Positions 16,546-24,939 of a stretch of DNA of 50,776 bases are shown here, piece after piece. The DNA comes from Microbacterium sp. SCN 70-27 (lineage in GTDB: Bacteria; Actinomycetota; Actinomycetes; Actinomycetales; Microbacteriaceae), in assembly GCA_001724425.1 (NCBI GenBank), contig MEEK01000028.1, positions 1-50,776 on the forward strand, given 5' to 3'. The notes beneath the pieces were generated by a model that saw only the letters and a program-made list of their open reading frames with translations, was not told where the DNA came from and did no database searches. The stretch's first letter is position 1; every line of letters starts with the position of its first letter. The translations under genes and the position numbers were made by a program.

Positions 16546-19500
16546 ATGGGGAATTTCGACTTCGTTCGGCAGACGCTGCCGTCCATGCATGACGATTGTG
16601 CGCGTGCAGAGTCGTACCTGTCTTCCGACCCGAGGTCGGCGTGTTTCTACAGCCGCCGCGTCGTCGAGGAACTGGTGGGCTACCTCTACGGGGTGCTCTC
16701 GCTGGCCACTCCGTATCGCGATGACCTTGCCGCACGCATCAGCGATGCCGCGTTCAAGACTAAGGTACCCGCCGGCATCACCCAGAAGCTGACCGCGATC
16801 CGCCGGATCGCGAACACCGCCGTGCACGACAACCGGCAGGTTGGCCCGGATGTGTCGCTGATGGTGCTGCGGGAGCTGTTCCACGTCGTTGTCTGGGCGT
16901 CATACCACCACTCCCCTCAGCCCGGGGTCGTCCCGCTTCAGGCACAGTTCGATCCGTCGCTCGCCGCGAAGGCTGCGCCTCTCTCCCGGGAGGACATCGC
17001 ACGCCTCGCCGCGAAGTTCAACGAGCAAGACGAGGCGCACGCACGCGCACTCGCGGCGAAGGACGAGAACCTCGCTGCGCGCGACGCGGAGATCGCGCAA
17101 CTCAAGCAGCAAATCGCAGCGGCTCAGGCAGCGGCCGCGCCGGATACTCGCGATTACGACGAAGCCGGCGCCCGCGACCTGTTCATCGACGTCCTGCTTC
17201 ACGAAGCAGGCTGGGAGTTGAGCGACGCGCGGGACCGAGAGTACGAGGTCACCGGTATGCCGAACGCGGACGGCAAGGGTTTCGTCGACTACGTCCTCTG
17301 GGGCGCTGACGGGCTGCCCCTCGCGGTCGTCGAAGCGAAGCGCACATCGAAGTCGCCGGAGGTCGGGCAGCAGCAGGCGAAGCTGTACGCCGACTGTCTC
17401 GAGAAGCAGTTCGGGCGACGCCCGGTGATCTTCTACACCAACGGGTACGAGCACCGGATCTGGGATGACGCCGGCGGCTATCCGCCCCGCGAGACCCAGG
17501 GCTTCTATACGCGGGACGAGCTCGAACTGTTCATCCAGCGGCGCACGACCAAGATGCCTCTGTCATCCGCAACAGTGAACACCGACATCGCGGGAAGGCC
17601 GTACCAGGCGCGCGCGATCAAGGCCGCAGGCGACACGTTCGACCGGAAGCAGCGCGAGGCGCTGCTTGTCATGGCGACTGGGTCGGGAAAGACCCGCACC
17701 ACCATCGCGCTTGTCGACCTGCTGCAGAAGGCGAACTGGGTTAAGCGTGTGCTGTTCCTTGCGGACCGGACGGCTCTGGTACGGCAGGCCGCGAACGCAT
17801 TCAAGGCACACCTGCCCGGCTCGACCACAGTGAACCTCGTGACCGAGAAGGTCGTTGATGGCCGTGTCTATGTCTCGACCTACCCGACGATGATGAACCT
17901 CATCAACGACGTCGAGGGCGGCACCCGACGGTTCGGGCCCGGCTACTTCGACCTCATCGTGATCGACGAAGCCCACCGCTCCGTGTACGCGAAGTACGGT
18001 GCGATCTTCGACTACTTCGACGCGATGCTGGTCGGCCTGACGGCGACGCCGAAAGACGAGGTCGATCACAACACCTACCGGCTGTTCCATCTCGAAGACG
18101 GTGTGCCGACCGACAACTACTCCCTCGACGAGGCCGTCGACGCCGGCTACCTCGTGCCACCGAAGGGCATCAGCGTCGGCACGCAGTTCCTGCGGTCCGG
18201 CATCCGCTATGACGACCTCAGCGAGGAAGAGAAGGACCAATGGGATGCCCTCGACTGGGGCGACGACGGTCCACCCGACGAAGTCGGCGCTGAGGAGCTG
18301 AATCGGTTCCTGTTCAACGAGGACACTGTCGACAAGGTTCTCGAGACCCTCATGGTGCGGGGTTACAAGGTCGCCGGTGGTGACCGACTGGGCAAGACGA
18401 TCATCTTCGCCAAGAGCCAGAATCACGCGGAGTTCATCGAGAAGCGGTTCAACCTCGCCTACCCCGAACACGCTGGCCACTTCGCCCGCGTCATTACCCA
18501 TGGCACGCCCTACGCGCAGTCCCTCATCGATGACTTCTCAATCAAGGACAAGGCGCCGCACATCGCGATCAGCGTCGACATGCTCGACACCGGCATCGAC
18601 GTTCCCGAGGTCGTGAACCTCGTCTTCTTCAAGATGGTGCGTTCGAAGTCGAAGTTCTGGCAGATGATCGGACGCGGCACCCGCCTGTCCCCTGACCTGT
18701 TCGGGCCCGGAGAGGACAAGAAGGACTTCTTGGTCTTCGACTTCTGCGGCAACCTCGAATTCTTCGGCCAGGACCTGCCCGGTTCGCAGGGGCAGGTGCA
18801 GAAGTCGCTGTCGCAGCGACTCTTCGAGTCACGCCTCGGGCTCGTGACGGCTCTGAAGGACATGGAACCGGAACTCCGCTCATCGACGATCGAGACTCTG
18901 TACGAGTTCGTCGCCGGCATGAACCTCGACAACTTTGTTGTCCGCCCTCACCGGAAGGCCGTGGAGGAATTCTCCGACGCGAACGCCTGGGCCTCCCTCA
19001 CATCAGACACGACCGATGCACTTCTCCGGCTTGCTGGCCTGCCCTCCGCGGTGCGCGATGACGACGAGGACGCCAAGCGGTTCGACCTGCTGGTGCTGCG
19101 ACGACAGCTCGCGCAGCTTGACGGTGACGCCGTGCTCGCGGAGCGGCTGCGCGAGACGATTCAGCTGATCGCCACGGCACTGCTAGGGAAGACGACGATT
19201 CCGTCCGTTGCCGAGCAGGCCGTGCTGCTGGAATCGGTAGCGGGCGACGAGTGGTGGGTGGATGTCACCCTCCCGATGCTCGAGCTCGCCCGGCTCCGCA
19301 TCCGAGGTCTCGTCCGCTTCGTCGAGAAGACAACTCGCAACCCGGTCTACACGGACTTCGAGGACACCCTCGGCGAGGGTGTCGAGGTCGTCCTGGCCGG
19401 GGTAACACCGGGCACGAACTTCGAACGCTTCCGCTCCAAAGCGGAGGCATACCTCCGGGAACACCTCGACAATCTCGCGCTACAGCGGCTCCGCCGCAAC

Positions 19501-19896
19501 AAGCAACTCACTCCCAGCGACCTCACCGAACTCGAAGGGATGCTCGTCGCATCCGGAGGACAGCCGATCGACATCATCTGGGCGACCGATCAGGTCGGCG
19601 GGCTAGGTATCTTCATTCGCCGCCTCGTCGGGCTCGACCGCTCCGCGGCGACGGAGGCATTCGAGTCGTACCTCGACAGCACCCGGTTCTCTTCGGATCA
19701 GATCCGGTTCGTGAGCCTGATCGTCGACGAGCTCACCAAGAACGGGATCATGGAGCCAGCTCGCCTCTTCGAGTCGCCGTACACCGATCATGCCCCGACA
19801 GGTCCGGACTACTTTTTCGCGGACTCTGACGTGGACGTCATCGTCGGCACCCTTCGGCAGATCCGCGAGACTGCCGTTCCTGCGTCGGTCGCATAG
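16546..19896 (+). CDS. hsdR: Type I restriction endonuclease subunit with DUF4145-like N-domain
   Basis: The 1116-residue motor and nuclease subunit begins with a DUF4145-like helical domain (about residues 10-130; ARAESYLSSDPRSACFYSRR, IRRIANTAVHD). A coiled coil rich in Ala, Glu and Lys follows (about 150-195). The nuclease core has Asp248 (FVDYVLWG) and Glu263-x-Lys265 (VVEAKRTSK). The SF2 translocase has Walker A ATGSGKT near 377-383, DEAH near 474-477 (VIDEAHRS), GLTATPKDE and motif VI QMIGRGTR; the C-terminus is of the EcoEI_R_C type. It cuts unmethylated DNA after ATP-driven translocation. Start ATG 16546 lies nine bases after the upstream nuclease gene; the in-frame sequence before it overlaps that gene and is not family-like. 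Confidence 0.95.
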   Translation: MGNFDFVRQTLPSMHDDCARAESYLSSDPRSACFYSRRVVEELVGYLYGVLSLATPYRDDLAARISDAAFKTKVPAGITQKLTAIRRIANTAVHDNRQVGPDVSLMVLRELFHVVVWASYHHSPQPGVVPLQAQFDPSLAAKAAPLSREDIARLAAKFNEQDEAHARALAAKDENLAARDAEIAQLKQQIAAAQAAAAPDTRDYDEAGARDLFIDVLLHEAGWELSDARDREYEVTGMPNADGKGFVDYVLWGADGLPLAVVEAKRTSKSPEVGQQQAKLYADCLEKQFGRRPVIFYTNGYEHRIWDDAGGYPPRETQGFYTRDELELFIQRRTTKMPLSSATVNTDIAGRPYQARAIKAAGDTFDRKQREALLVMATGSGKTRTTIALVDLLQKANWVKRVLFLADRTALVRQAANAFKAHLPGSTTVNLVTEKVVDGRVYVSTYPTMMNLINDVEGGTRRFGPGYFDLIVIDEAHRSVYAKYGAIFDYFDAMLVGLTATPKDEVDHNTYRLFHLEDGVPTDNYSLDEAVDAGYLVPPKGISVGTQFLRSGIRYDDLSEEEKDQWDALDWGDDGPPDEVGAEELNRFLFNEDTVDKVLETLMVRGYKVAGGDRLGKTIIFAKSQNHAEFIEKRFNLAYPEHAGHFARVITHGTPYAQSLIDDFSIKDKAPHIAISVDMLDTGIDVPEVVNLVFFKMVRSKSKFWQMIGRGTRLSPDLFGPGEDKKDFLVFDFCGNLEFFGQDLPGSQGQVQKSLSQRLFESRLGLVTALKDMEPELRSSTIETLYEFVAGMNLDNFVVRPHRKAVEEFSDANAWASLTSDTTDALLRLAGLPSAVRDDDEDAKRFDLLVLRRQLAQLDGDAVLAERLRETIQLIATALLGKTTIPSVAEQAVLLESVAGDEWWVDVTLPMLELARLRIRGLVRFVEKTTRNPVYTDFEDTLGEGVEVVLAGVTPGTNFERFRSKAEAYLREHLDNLALQRLRRNKQLTPSDLTELEGMLVASGGQPIDIIWATDQVGGLGIFIRRLVGLDRSAATEAFESYLDSTRFSSDQIRFVSLIVDELTKNGIMEPARLFESPYTDHAPTGPDYFFADSDVDVIVGTLRQIRETAVPASVA

Positions 19897-20019
19897 GTTG
19901 GCAATCCCCAAACGGACACTCCCCGGAGGCGGGGCCGCCGCGTGCATGGCTCGCGCTTGACTGACCGCGCTGGCACGCCGGCGAGGCGGAGCGTCGATGG
20001 CGTGTGACAGAATGCGCGC

Positions 20020-22086
20020 ATGGGGCGAGTGACGGTCAAAGCTGCGGCGGATCATCTGGATCGGTTCATCACAAGCCCTCGGTCAGGCTTGCTCGAACTG
20101 GTCTGGAACGCACTCGATGCCGATGCGGATGAGGTCCGCATTCAGCCGCAGTTGGGCGGAGTGGGCGGAGTGGAGTCGCTAACTGTCACTGACGATGGCA
20201 CCGGACTGTCAGCGGATCGCGCAGAGAGTGAATTCGGTGCTCTCGGCGGTTCCTGGAAGCGGCTCGCGCAGTCGACCGAGAAAGGCAGGTCGTTGCATGG
20301 TCGGCTGGGTGGCGGTCGGTTCGCCGCGTACGGTCTTGGACATGACGTGCGTTGGGAATCCATCAACGATGCAACGACGGGCAGGAAACAGGTAGTCGTC
20401 AAGGGGGCGCGCAGCAGCGCCCACGAGTTCGACGTGGAAGTCAGTGACTCCGACGCCGCGAAGACTGGTACGACCGTCACCATCGCGTCGTTGACGGATG
20501 CAACCGTGCGCTACTTGGACTCCGCGCGTCCGCTTGAGGACTTAACCAAGGCCCTCGCTGTCTACATCACTCAGTATCAGCCGAAGGTCTTCCTGGCGGA
20601 CCGCGAGATTCGACCAGAAGACCTGATAGAAGCGACCACACCGCTCGACATCGAAGTGTCCATTGGCGGCCAACAGCTGACCATTCCAATGTCGATCATC
20701 GAGTGGAAGCAGAGCTTCGACCGAGGGCTCTACCTCTGCGACGAGCGTGGCGTGGCGCTACACGAGATGAAGCCCGGAATTCAGGCTCCCGGCCAGCACT
20801 TCACCGCTTACGTCAAGTGGAGCGGATTTGCTGAGAGAGTTCATGACCTCATGATGGAGGGGGCGATGGGCGAGCCGATCAGCTCGGTCATCGATGCCGC
20901 GCAGGACGCATTGCGGAAGCACTTCAAGAGGCGTCGCGATGAGCGGTATACCCGCATGATTGAGTCTTGGAAGACCGAGAAGTCGTACCCCTTCAGCCCC
21001 GAAGAGGAAGACGGTTCAGTTAGCACGGCTACTCGTGAGCTGTTCGACATCGTCGCCATTGCAGCCGCACCCGCCGTAGAGAAGACGGACGTCGCGTCTC
21101 GGAAGCTCTCCCTCCGGCTGCTGAAGGAAGCTATCGAGAACAGCCCGGAGACAGTGCACACTCTGCTCCAAGAGGTTGTCAACCTCTCGGAGCAGGACGC
21201 GGAAGACCTGAAAAGCCTGGTCGACAAGACTTCGCTCGCTGGAGTGATCTCATCGGCGAAAACGATCTCCGACCGATTGGAGTTTCTTGCTTCATTGGAA
21301 GCGATCATCAACGAGCCAGATCTGAAGAAGGTCGTGAAGGAACGGTCACAGCTCCACCGCATCCTGGCGAAGGAGACGTGGGTCTTCCGTGAGGAGTATG
21401 CGCTTGTCGGTGACGATCAAACACTTCGGACTGTGCTACGCAAAAACCTGGAGATTCTCGGCAACGAAGTCGCGACTGTCGAAAGCGTAGACGCTGCCGA
21501 AGTGACTGATCCCGATGGTCACGTGCGAGTAATCGACCTGATGCTCAGTGCGGTAATCAAATCTCGCGAAAGCGACCGCGAGCACATCGTCATCGAGCTG
21601 AAGCGCCCGAGCCAGCACATCGGGCAAGACGAGATCCGTCAGATCGAGAACTATGCCGAAACCGTTGCGGGGGACACCCGATTCGCTGAGACAGATACGA
21701 AGTGGGAGTTCTGGATCATCGGTGACAAGATCGCCGACAACGCAAGGCTCCGGACCAGACAGAGCGGTCGCGAACGCGGGGTCACTTTGGAGAGCGACTC
21801 GCCACGCATCAAGGTCCGCGCTGTCACCTGGGCGCAGGTGATTCGCGACGCGAAGCATCGCCTCCAATTTGTCCGAGAGTCGATGGACTATGACCCCACG
21901 ACAGAAGCCGGACTCGAGTACCTAAAGGTCAAGCACGCGGAGTACCTGCCAGACGTTCTGAAGCCCGATGCCGATGCGGGTTCCCAACAGGCAGTCGTCA
22001 CGGCGGAGGGTCGACGGGACGGCGCAAACCTGGGACGCGTTCAAGACCTCGGGCACTCACTGGTGCCATCCGAGGCCGCGAGCTGA
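20020..22086 (+). CDS. GHKL-type ATPase joined to PD-(D/E)XK-like nuclease domain
   Basis: The 688-residue product opens with a GHKL (HSP90/MutL/MORC-like) ATP-binding fold: Glu26-x3-Asn30 in ELVWNALDADADEV, DDGTGL at 58-63, and a glycine-rich lid HGRLGGGRFAAYGLG at 93-107. A middle transducer-like region and a long helical segment follow. Near the C-terminus, VIDLMLSAV with Asp506 and VIELKRPSQ with Glu526-x-Lys528 fit a PD-(D/E)XK nuclease core, followed by a helix DEIRQIENYAETV. A nucleotide-gated DNA-cutting machine is inferred. It follows hsdR by 123 bases on the same strand. CAGAAT at 20008-20013 lies six bases before ATG 20020, so it may be expressed separately as a leaderless message. 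I do not recognise it as a named defence system. Confidence 0.8.
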   Translation: MGRVTVKAAADHLDRFITSPRSGLLELVWNALDADADEVRIQPQLGGVGGVESLTVTDDGTGLSADRAESEFGALGGSWKRLAQSTEKGRSLHGRLGGGRFAAYGLGHDVRWESINDATTGRKQVVVKGARSSAHEFDVEVSDSDAAKTGTTVTIASLTDATVRYLDSARPLEDLTKALAVYITQYQPKVFLADREIRPEDLIEATTPLDIEVSIGGQQLTIPMSIIEWKQSFDRGLYLCDERGVALHEMKPGIQAPGQHFTAYVKWSGFAERVHDLMMEGAMGEPISSVIDAAQDALRKHFKRRRDERYTRMIESWKTEKSYPFSPEEEDGSVSTATRELFDIVAIAAAPAVEKTDVASRKLSLRLLKEAIENSPETVHTLLQEVVNLSEQDAEDLKSLVDKTSLAGVISSAKTISDRLEFLASLEAIINEPDLKKVVKERSQLHRILAKETWVFREEYALVGDDQTLRTVLRKNLEILGNEVATVESVDAAEVTDPDGHVRVIDLMLSAVIKSRESDREHIVIELKRPSQHIGQDEIRQIENYAETVAGDTRFAETDTKWEFWIIGDKIADNARLRTRQSGRERGVTLESDSPRIKVRAVTWAQVIRDAKHRLQFVRESMDYDPTTEAGLEYLKVKHAEYLPDVLKPDADAGSQQAVVTAEGRRDGANLGRVQDLGHSLVPSEAAS

Positions 22087-22100
22087 CGACCTCCGACCGA

Positions 22101-22244
22101 ATGCGTTTCCACATTCTCAATGCTCGCCTGTGGGTCGGCTTCGCGGGTTCCGTGCTCGTCGGGGGCTCCATGCTCGTCGGGTCGTGGCTGGTCGGGGAAC
22201 AAGAAGAACTGGCTTGGTTGAGCGATGCTCTACTCAATGTAGGA
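22101..22244 (+). pseudogene. N-terminal remnant of a small membrane protein cut by the IS element
   Basis: An ATG frame at 22101 gives 48 residues starting MRFHILNARLWVGFAGS with a membrane span VLVGGSMLVGSWLVG, open right up to the left end of the IS element; the element's first three bases (TGA) supply a stop. This looks like the start of a gene broken by insertion. The downstream side of the element carries a metalloprotease fragment, but its frame does not join this one directly, so a common origin is not shown. Confidence 0.4.
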
Positions 22245-22267
22245 TGAATCGGCCTGACTTTCGTTCC
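22245..22267 (+). repeat. IS3 left terminal inverted repeat (downstream end of the transposase)
   Basis: The 23 bases are the exact reverse complement of 23530-23552. The transposase OrfB stop codon abuts its inner edge at 22267. Confidence 0.93.
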
Positions 22268-23193
22268 TATCGGGAGCTTTGTCCGGCAGGTGCCGGGTTG
22301 GCTGATTCTTGGTCAGCGTAATACGCCTGTTCGACCTCGGCGGGGGTGCGCATGTCGAGCTCGCCGTGGAGGCGGGAGTTGTTCCACCACCACACCCATT
22401 CGAGGGTCGCGAGCTCGACCTGCTCAACCGTCCGCCAGGGCCCGCGCTGACGAATCAGTTCGGTCTTGTAGAGGTTGTTGATCGCCTCTGCGAGGGCATT
22501 GTCGTAGCTGTCGCCGACGGTCCCGGTGGATGGGATGGCGCCGAGTTCGACGATCCGGTCGGTGTAGACCATCGCCATGTAGTTCGACCCGTGATCCGAA
22601 TGATGCGTGAGCCCGGTCAGGTCACCGCCGGCATCCCAGGCAGCCATGTCGAGCGCCTGCAGTGGCAAGATCTCCGCCTTCAGCGTGGCCGCGACGTTCC
22701 ATCCGACGATGCGTCGCGAGTAGACGTCGGTGACGAACGCGACGTAGGCAAACCCGGACCACGTGGCCACGTAGGTCACGTCGCAGACCCAGAGGCGACG
22801 AGGCGCTGGCGCGGTGAACCGCCGGTTGACGAGGTCGCCCGGCAGCGTCGCGGTCTTGTCGGAGCGCGTGGTGAACACCCGGTTCGACTTCCTCACGCCG
22901 CGGACCCCGGCCAGGCGCATAAGTCGTTCGGTCTGATCGCGGCCGATCTCCCATCCTTGACGGCGCAGGAGGGCGTGCATCTTCCGGCGCCCGTAGACAC
23001 CGTAGTTCTCCGCATGTAACCGGGCGACCTCCGGGACGAGGAGTTCGTCCTTCAACTGCCGAGCCGACGGCGCGCGGCCGACCGCGGCGCGATAGCCGCG
23101 TGAGGTGAGAAAGCCCTGCACTGCCGGGCGCAACATCCGGCAGATGAGCTCGACCCCGAAACGATCCCGGTACTCGTTGATAAACCGGATCAT
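22267..23193 (-). CDS. IS3-family transposase, OrfB (DDE integrase core)
   Basis: The 308-residue frame contains the rve-type catalytic core: Asp in LWVCDVTYV, Asp in THHSDHGSNY and Glu in SYDNALAEAINNLYKTEL, the DD(35)E pattern. A preceding HTH-21-like region reads YGVYGRRKMHALLRRQGW. Product of the transposase gene, which cuts and joins element ends. It is most likely made as an OrfAB fusion by -1 slippage at the end of orfA (heptamer at 23223-23229), where the shifted frame reads REGARPPLTEMIRF directly into this frame; the internal ATG start at 23193 would give OrfB alone. The frame appears intact. Confidence 0.93.
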   Translation of the reverse strand: MIRFINEYRDRFGVELICRMLRPAVQGFLTSRGYRAAVGRAPSARQLKDELLVPEVARLHAENYGVYGRRKMHALLRRQGWEIGRDQTERLMRLAGVRGVRKSNRVFTTRSDKTATLPGDLVNRRFTAPAPRRLWVCDVTYVATWSGFAYVAFVTDVYSRRIVGWNVAATLKAEILPLQALDMAAWDAGGDLTGLTHHSDHGSNYMAMVYTDRIVELGAIPSTGTVGDSYDNALAEAINNLYKTELIRQRGPWRTVEQVELATLEWVWWWNNSRLHGELDMRTPAEVEQAYYADQESANPAPAGQSSR

Positions 23194-23198
23194 CTCGG

Positions 23199-23504
23199 TC
23201 AGGGGCGGTCGAGCTCCTTCGCGAAAAACACGCTCGCAGCCTTGAGGATCTCATTCGCCTTGCGCAGCTCGGCGTTCTCCTTCTCAAGCTGCTTGATCCG
23301 CTGCGCGGCCTCGGTGGTGACACCAGGCTTGGCGCCGGCGTCGACCTCGTACCGTCGCTGCCAGAGACGCAGTGTCTCCGGGCTCATCCCGAGCAGCCCA
23401 GCGACGTGACGGACCGCGCTCATCATGTTCGGGTGCGACGGCCGCGTCTCCGCGAGCATCCGCAACGCCCGCTCACGCATCTCCGGCGAATACTTCCTGT
23501 TCAT
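23199..23504 (-). CDS. IS3-family transposase, OrfA (helix-turn-helix and leucine zipper)
   Basis: The 101-residue product starts MNRKYSPEMRERALRM, has the HTH_Tnp_1 domain (HVAGLLGMSPETLRLWQRRY) and ends with a leucine zipper (IKQLEKENAELRKANEILKA) that drives multimer formation. It binds the terminal repeats. Before the stop, the run GTTTTTC (minus strand, 23223-23229) allows -1 frameshifting into orfB to make the active OrfAB transposase, as in many IS3 members. The frame is intact. Confidence 0.93.
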   Translation of the reverse strand: MNRKYSPEMRERALRMLAETRPSHPNMMSAVRHVAGLLGMSPETLRLWQRRYEVDAGAKPGVTTEAAQRIKQLEKENAELRKANEILKAASVFFAKELDRP

Positions 23505-23529
23505 CGAGTTCCATCCTTGCTTGAAGAAC

Positions 23530-23552
23530 GGAACGAAAGTCAGGCCGATTCA
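23530..23552 (-). repeat. IS3 right terminal inverted repeat (upstream end of the transposase)
   Basis: Exact reverse complement of 22245-22267; it lies just upstream of the orfA start and would normally carry or flank the transposase promoter. Confidence 0.93.
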
Positions 23553-23932
23553 CTGCGAATCAGGAACCTCATCTGCTCGGAGTTACCCACTACCCGGACT
23601 CGCCGCTGGGGCAACCCACAATCGAGGCCGCGCTCGGGATGCCGCGCATTGAGTTCATGTCGACATTGGCTCACGAGGTCGGGCACGTACTTCTCGCACC
23701 GTACCCTGAAGCGCGCGCATTACCTCTCAGGGTGCAAGAGGGCTTCGGTGAGGTACTCGGTGAGATGTTTGCCGCGACGAGCGACGACCAATATGCAGTT
23801 CGAAGACTCCGCGCGCGGCTCCGTGAACGAACCGATCCGGTATACGGCCGTGGATACGCCGAAGTTAGCGGCCGCGCTCGCCAAGTTGGCCTCCGGTCAA
23901 TCACTTCGGACATATTGTCGGGCCGGTGGTGA
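23553..23932 (+). pseudogene. C-terminal fragment of an HExxH zinc metalloprotease, cut by the IS element
   Basis: A frame without an upstream start of its own enters from the IS end and reads through to a stop at 23930-23932 (about 126 residues). It contains STLAHEVGHVLLAPYPEARA, whose HEVGH is a metalloprotease HExxH signature, followed by LRVQEGFGEVLGEMFA, where a downstream Glu could be the third zinc ligand. ATG 23639 lies only 10 codons before the motif, too close for a complete catalytic domain. The N-terminal part is missing; insertion of the element with loss of adjacent DNA is the simplest explanation. Confidence 0.6.
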
Positions 23933-24040
23933 ACCCCATAGCGAACGACCCAGGTGCCACGTCGGTTGGGTGCACTCTACTGATGGGGCGGTGGTAGACC
24001 AGTCCATAGGCGCGCAGCACATCTGAAGAAGTCCGATCAG

Positions 24041-24520
24041 TCATCTGCGCTTGATCGTATGGGTGTAGTGCACGTCCCCCGGGGAGTCCTCAACGATCTT
24101 GCTCCCGCGTAGTCGTCGCATAGTCGCTGCCTGACCGCGCAGTGCCTGTGTTAAGGTCGCGACTTCTGCCGTCGTCGCACCGTCGCGCTGATACTCGACC
24201 TGCTCGAGAAAGGTTGCGCACGCAAGAGACATCTTCCTGAGAGGCTCGCGGAGGTTTGATCCCGGCCTGAGCCTTCTGCGCGCCTCTGAGATGAGCCGCC
24301 GCGCATCCATCACGGACTCGACGACCCGCTCGCTAGCACCCGGCGCCCATTCCGCGTCGCGGTCGATGATGAGCGCGCGCTTCACGCTCAGATCGACCAG
24401 CAGGTCGTTGACCGCCGCCTCTTCCTCGCGAATCGCCCGGCCGCGGTCAAGCAACATGTCCGAGACAAAGGCCCCAGCCGCTCCAAGGAACGCACCGAGG
24501 GCTACCAAGAGAAAATCCAT
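24041..24520 (-). CDS. Small membrane-anchored protein of unknown function
   Basis: The 159-residue product begins with a membrane span (MDFLLVALGAFLGAAGAFVS) followed by a charged helical cytoplasmic domain (REEEAAVNDLLVDLSVKRAL; ARRLISEARRRLRPGSNL; ATFLEQVEYQRDG). The plan (one span then a coiled helical region) is common in small conflict-associated membrane proteins, but no family is recognised. Start ATG 24520 is chosen for GGAGG four bases upstream; a TTG four codons earlier overlaps this site. It lies between the IS-linked remnant and the HNH nuclease. A palindrome in its upstream region could be an operator. Confidence 0.65.
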   Translation of the reverse strand: MDFLLVALGAFLGAAGAFVSDMLLDRGRAIREEEAAVNDLLVDLSVKRALIIDRDAEWAPGASERVVESVMDARRLISEARRRLRPGSNLREPLRKMSLACATFLEQVEYQRDGATTAEVATLTQALRGQAATMRRLRGSKIVEDSPGDVHYTHTIKRR

Positions 24521-24939
24521 CCGACCTCCCAAGCCAGGGGAAATGCGCAGAGTACCTCAAGGCGGATTCGATCGGCTCGCTTCCAACAGTGACTCTGGAC
24601 CATAGCAATATGCGGCATATCGCATTATGGCGGAGAACGGCGCGGGTACGGACTCCTCGCCCTTCAGCGCACGTATGCCGGTCCCCGCACGGCCGCGCCG
24701 CACCGTCGTTCACGCGCCAGTGGGCAGGAGCGCTCTCGATGCGCGTATAGGCGGCTCTGCGTGATGCCCGATGAACGGGCGGTATGCGTTCTGCTGACCA
24801 ACCGCACCCCCCGCGACCCGTCTTCCACGTTTGCGCGAGACGCGCGGAAGACGCGATCACGGCAACCCGATGGGTGCGCACTTCCACGAGGAACCGCCTC
24901 GGCTCGAGCGTTGCGGGCTCGAACCCATTGCACGGCACG
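24521..24939. other. Intergenic region, about 420 bases, with one operator-like palindrome
   Basis: No convincing gene. Long open frames on both strands have compositions typical of GC-rich shadows. The AT-rich part (24601-24630) probably holds the promoter of the 159-residue gene on the minus strand. It includes a perfect 13-base palindrome ATATGC-g-GCATAT at 24608-24620. A stretch at about 24905-24935 resembles a tRNA T-loop but does not fold as a tRNA. Confidence 0.45.
24608..24620. promoter_or_regulatory. Perfect 13-bp palindrome, operator candidate
   Basis: ATATGC and GCATAT flank a single G. It lies in an AT-rich patch about 90 bases upstream of the 159-residue membrane-protein gene, a location suited to repressor binding. 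No regulator can be assigned. Confidence 0.35.

Larger units (their letters stand above)
22245..23552 (-). mobile_element. IS3-family insertion sequence, apparently intact
   Basis: The 1308-bp element is bounded by perfect 23-bp terminal inverted repeats (22245-22267 and 23530-23552; outer end TGAATCGGCCTGACTTTCG, each starting TG and ending CA). It encodes OrfA and OrfB on the minus strand. The bases on either side (AGGA and CTGC) do not form a target duplication. It lies between the GHKL-nuclease gene and a metalloprotease remnant. Confidence 0.93.

Noticed and set aside
24447..24938. Open frame of 163 codons on the minus strand between the HNH gene and the small membrane protein
   Set aside because: It overlaps the 159-residue gene in another frame, has no ribosome-binding site and has an Arg/Cys/Trp-rich composition typical of GC-rich shadows.
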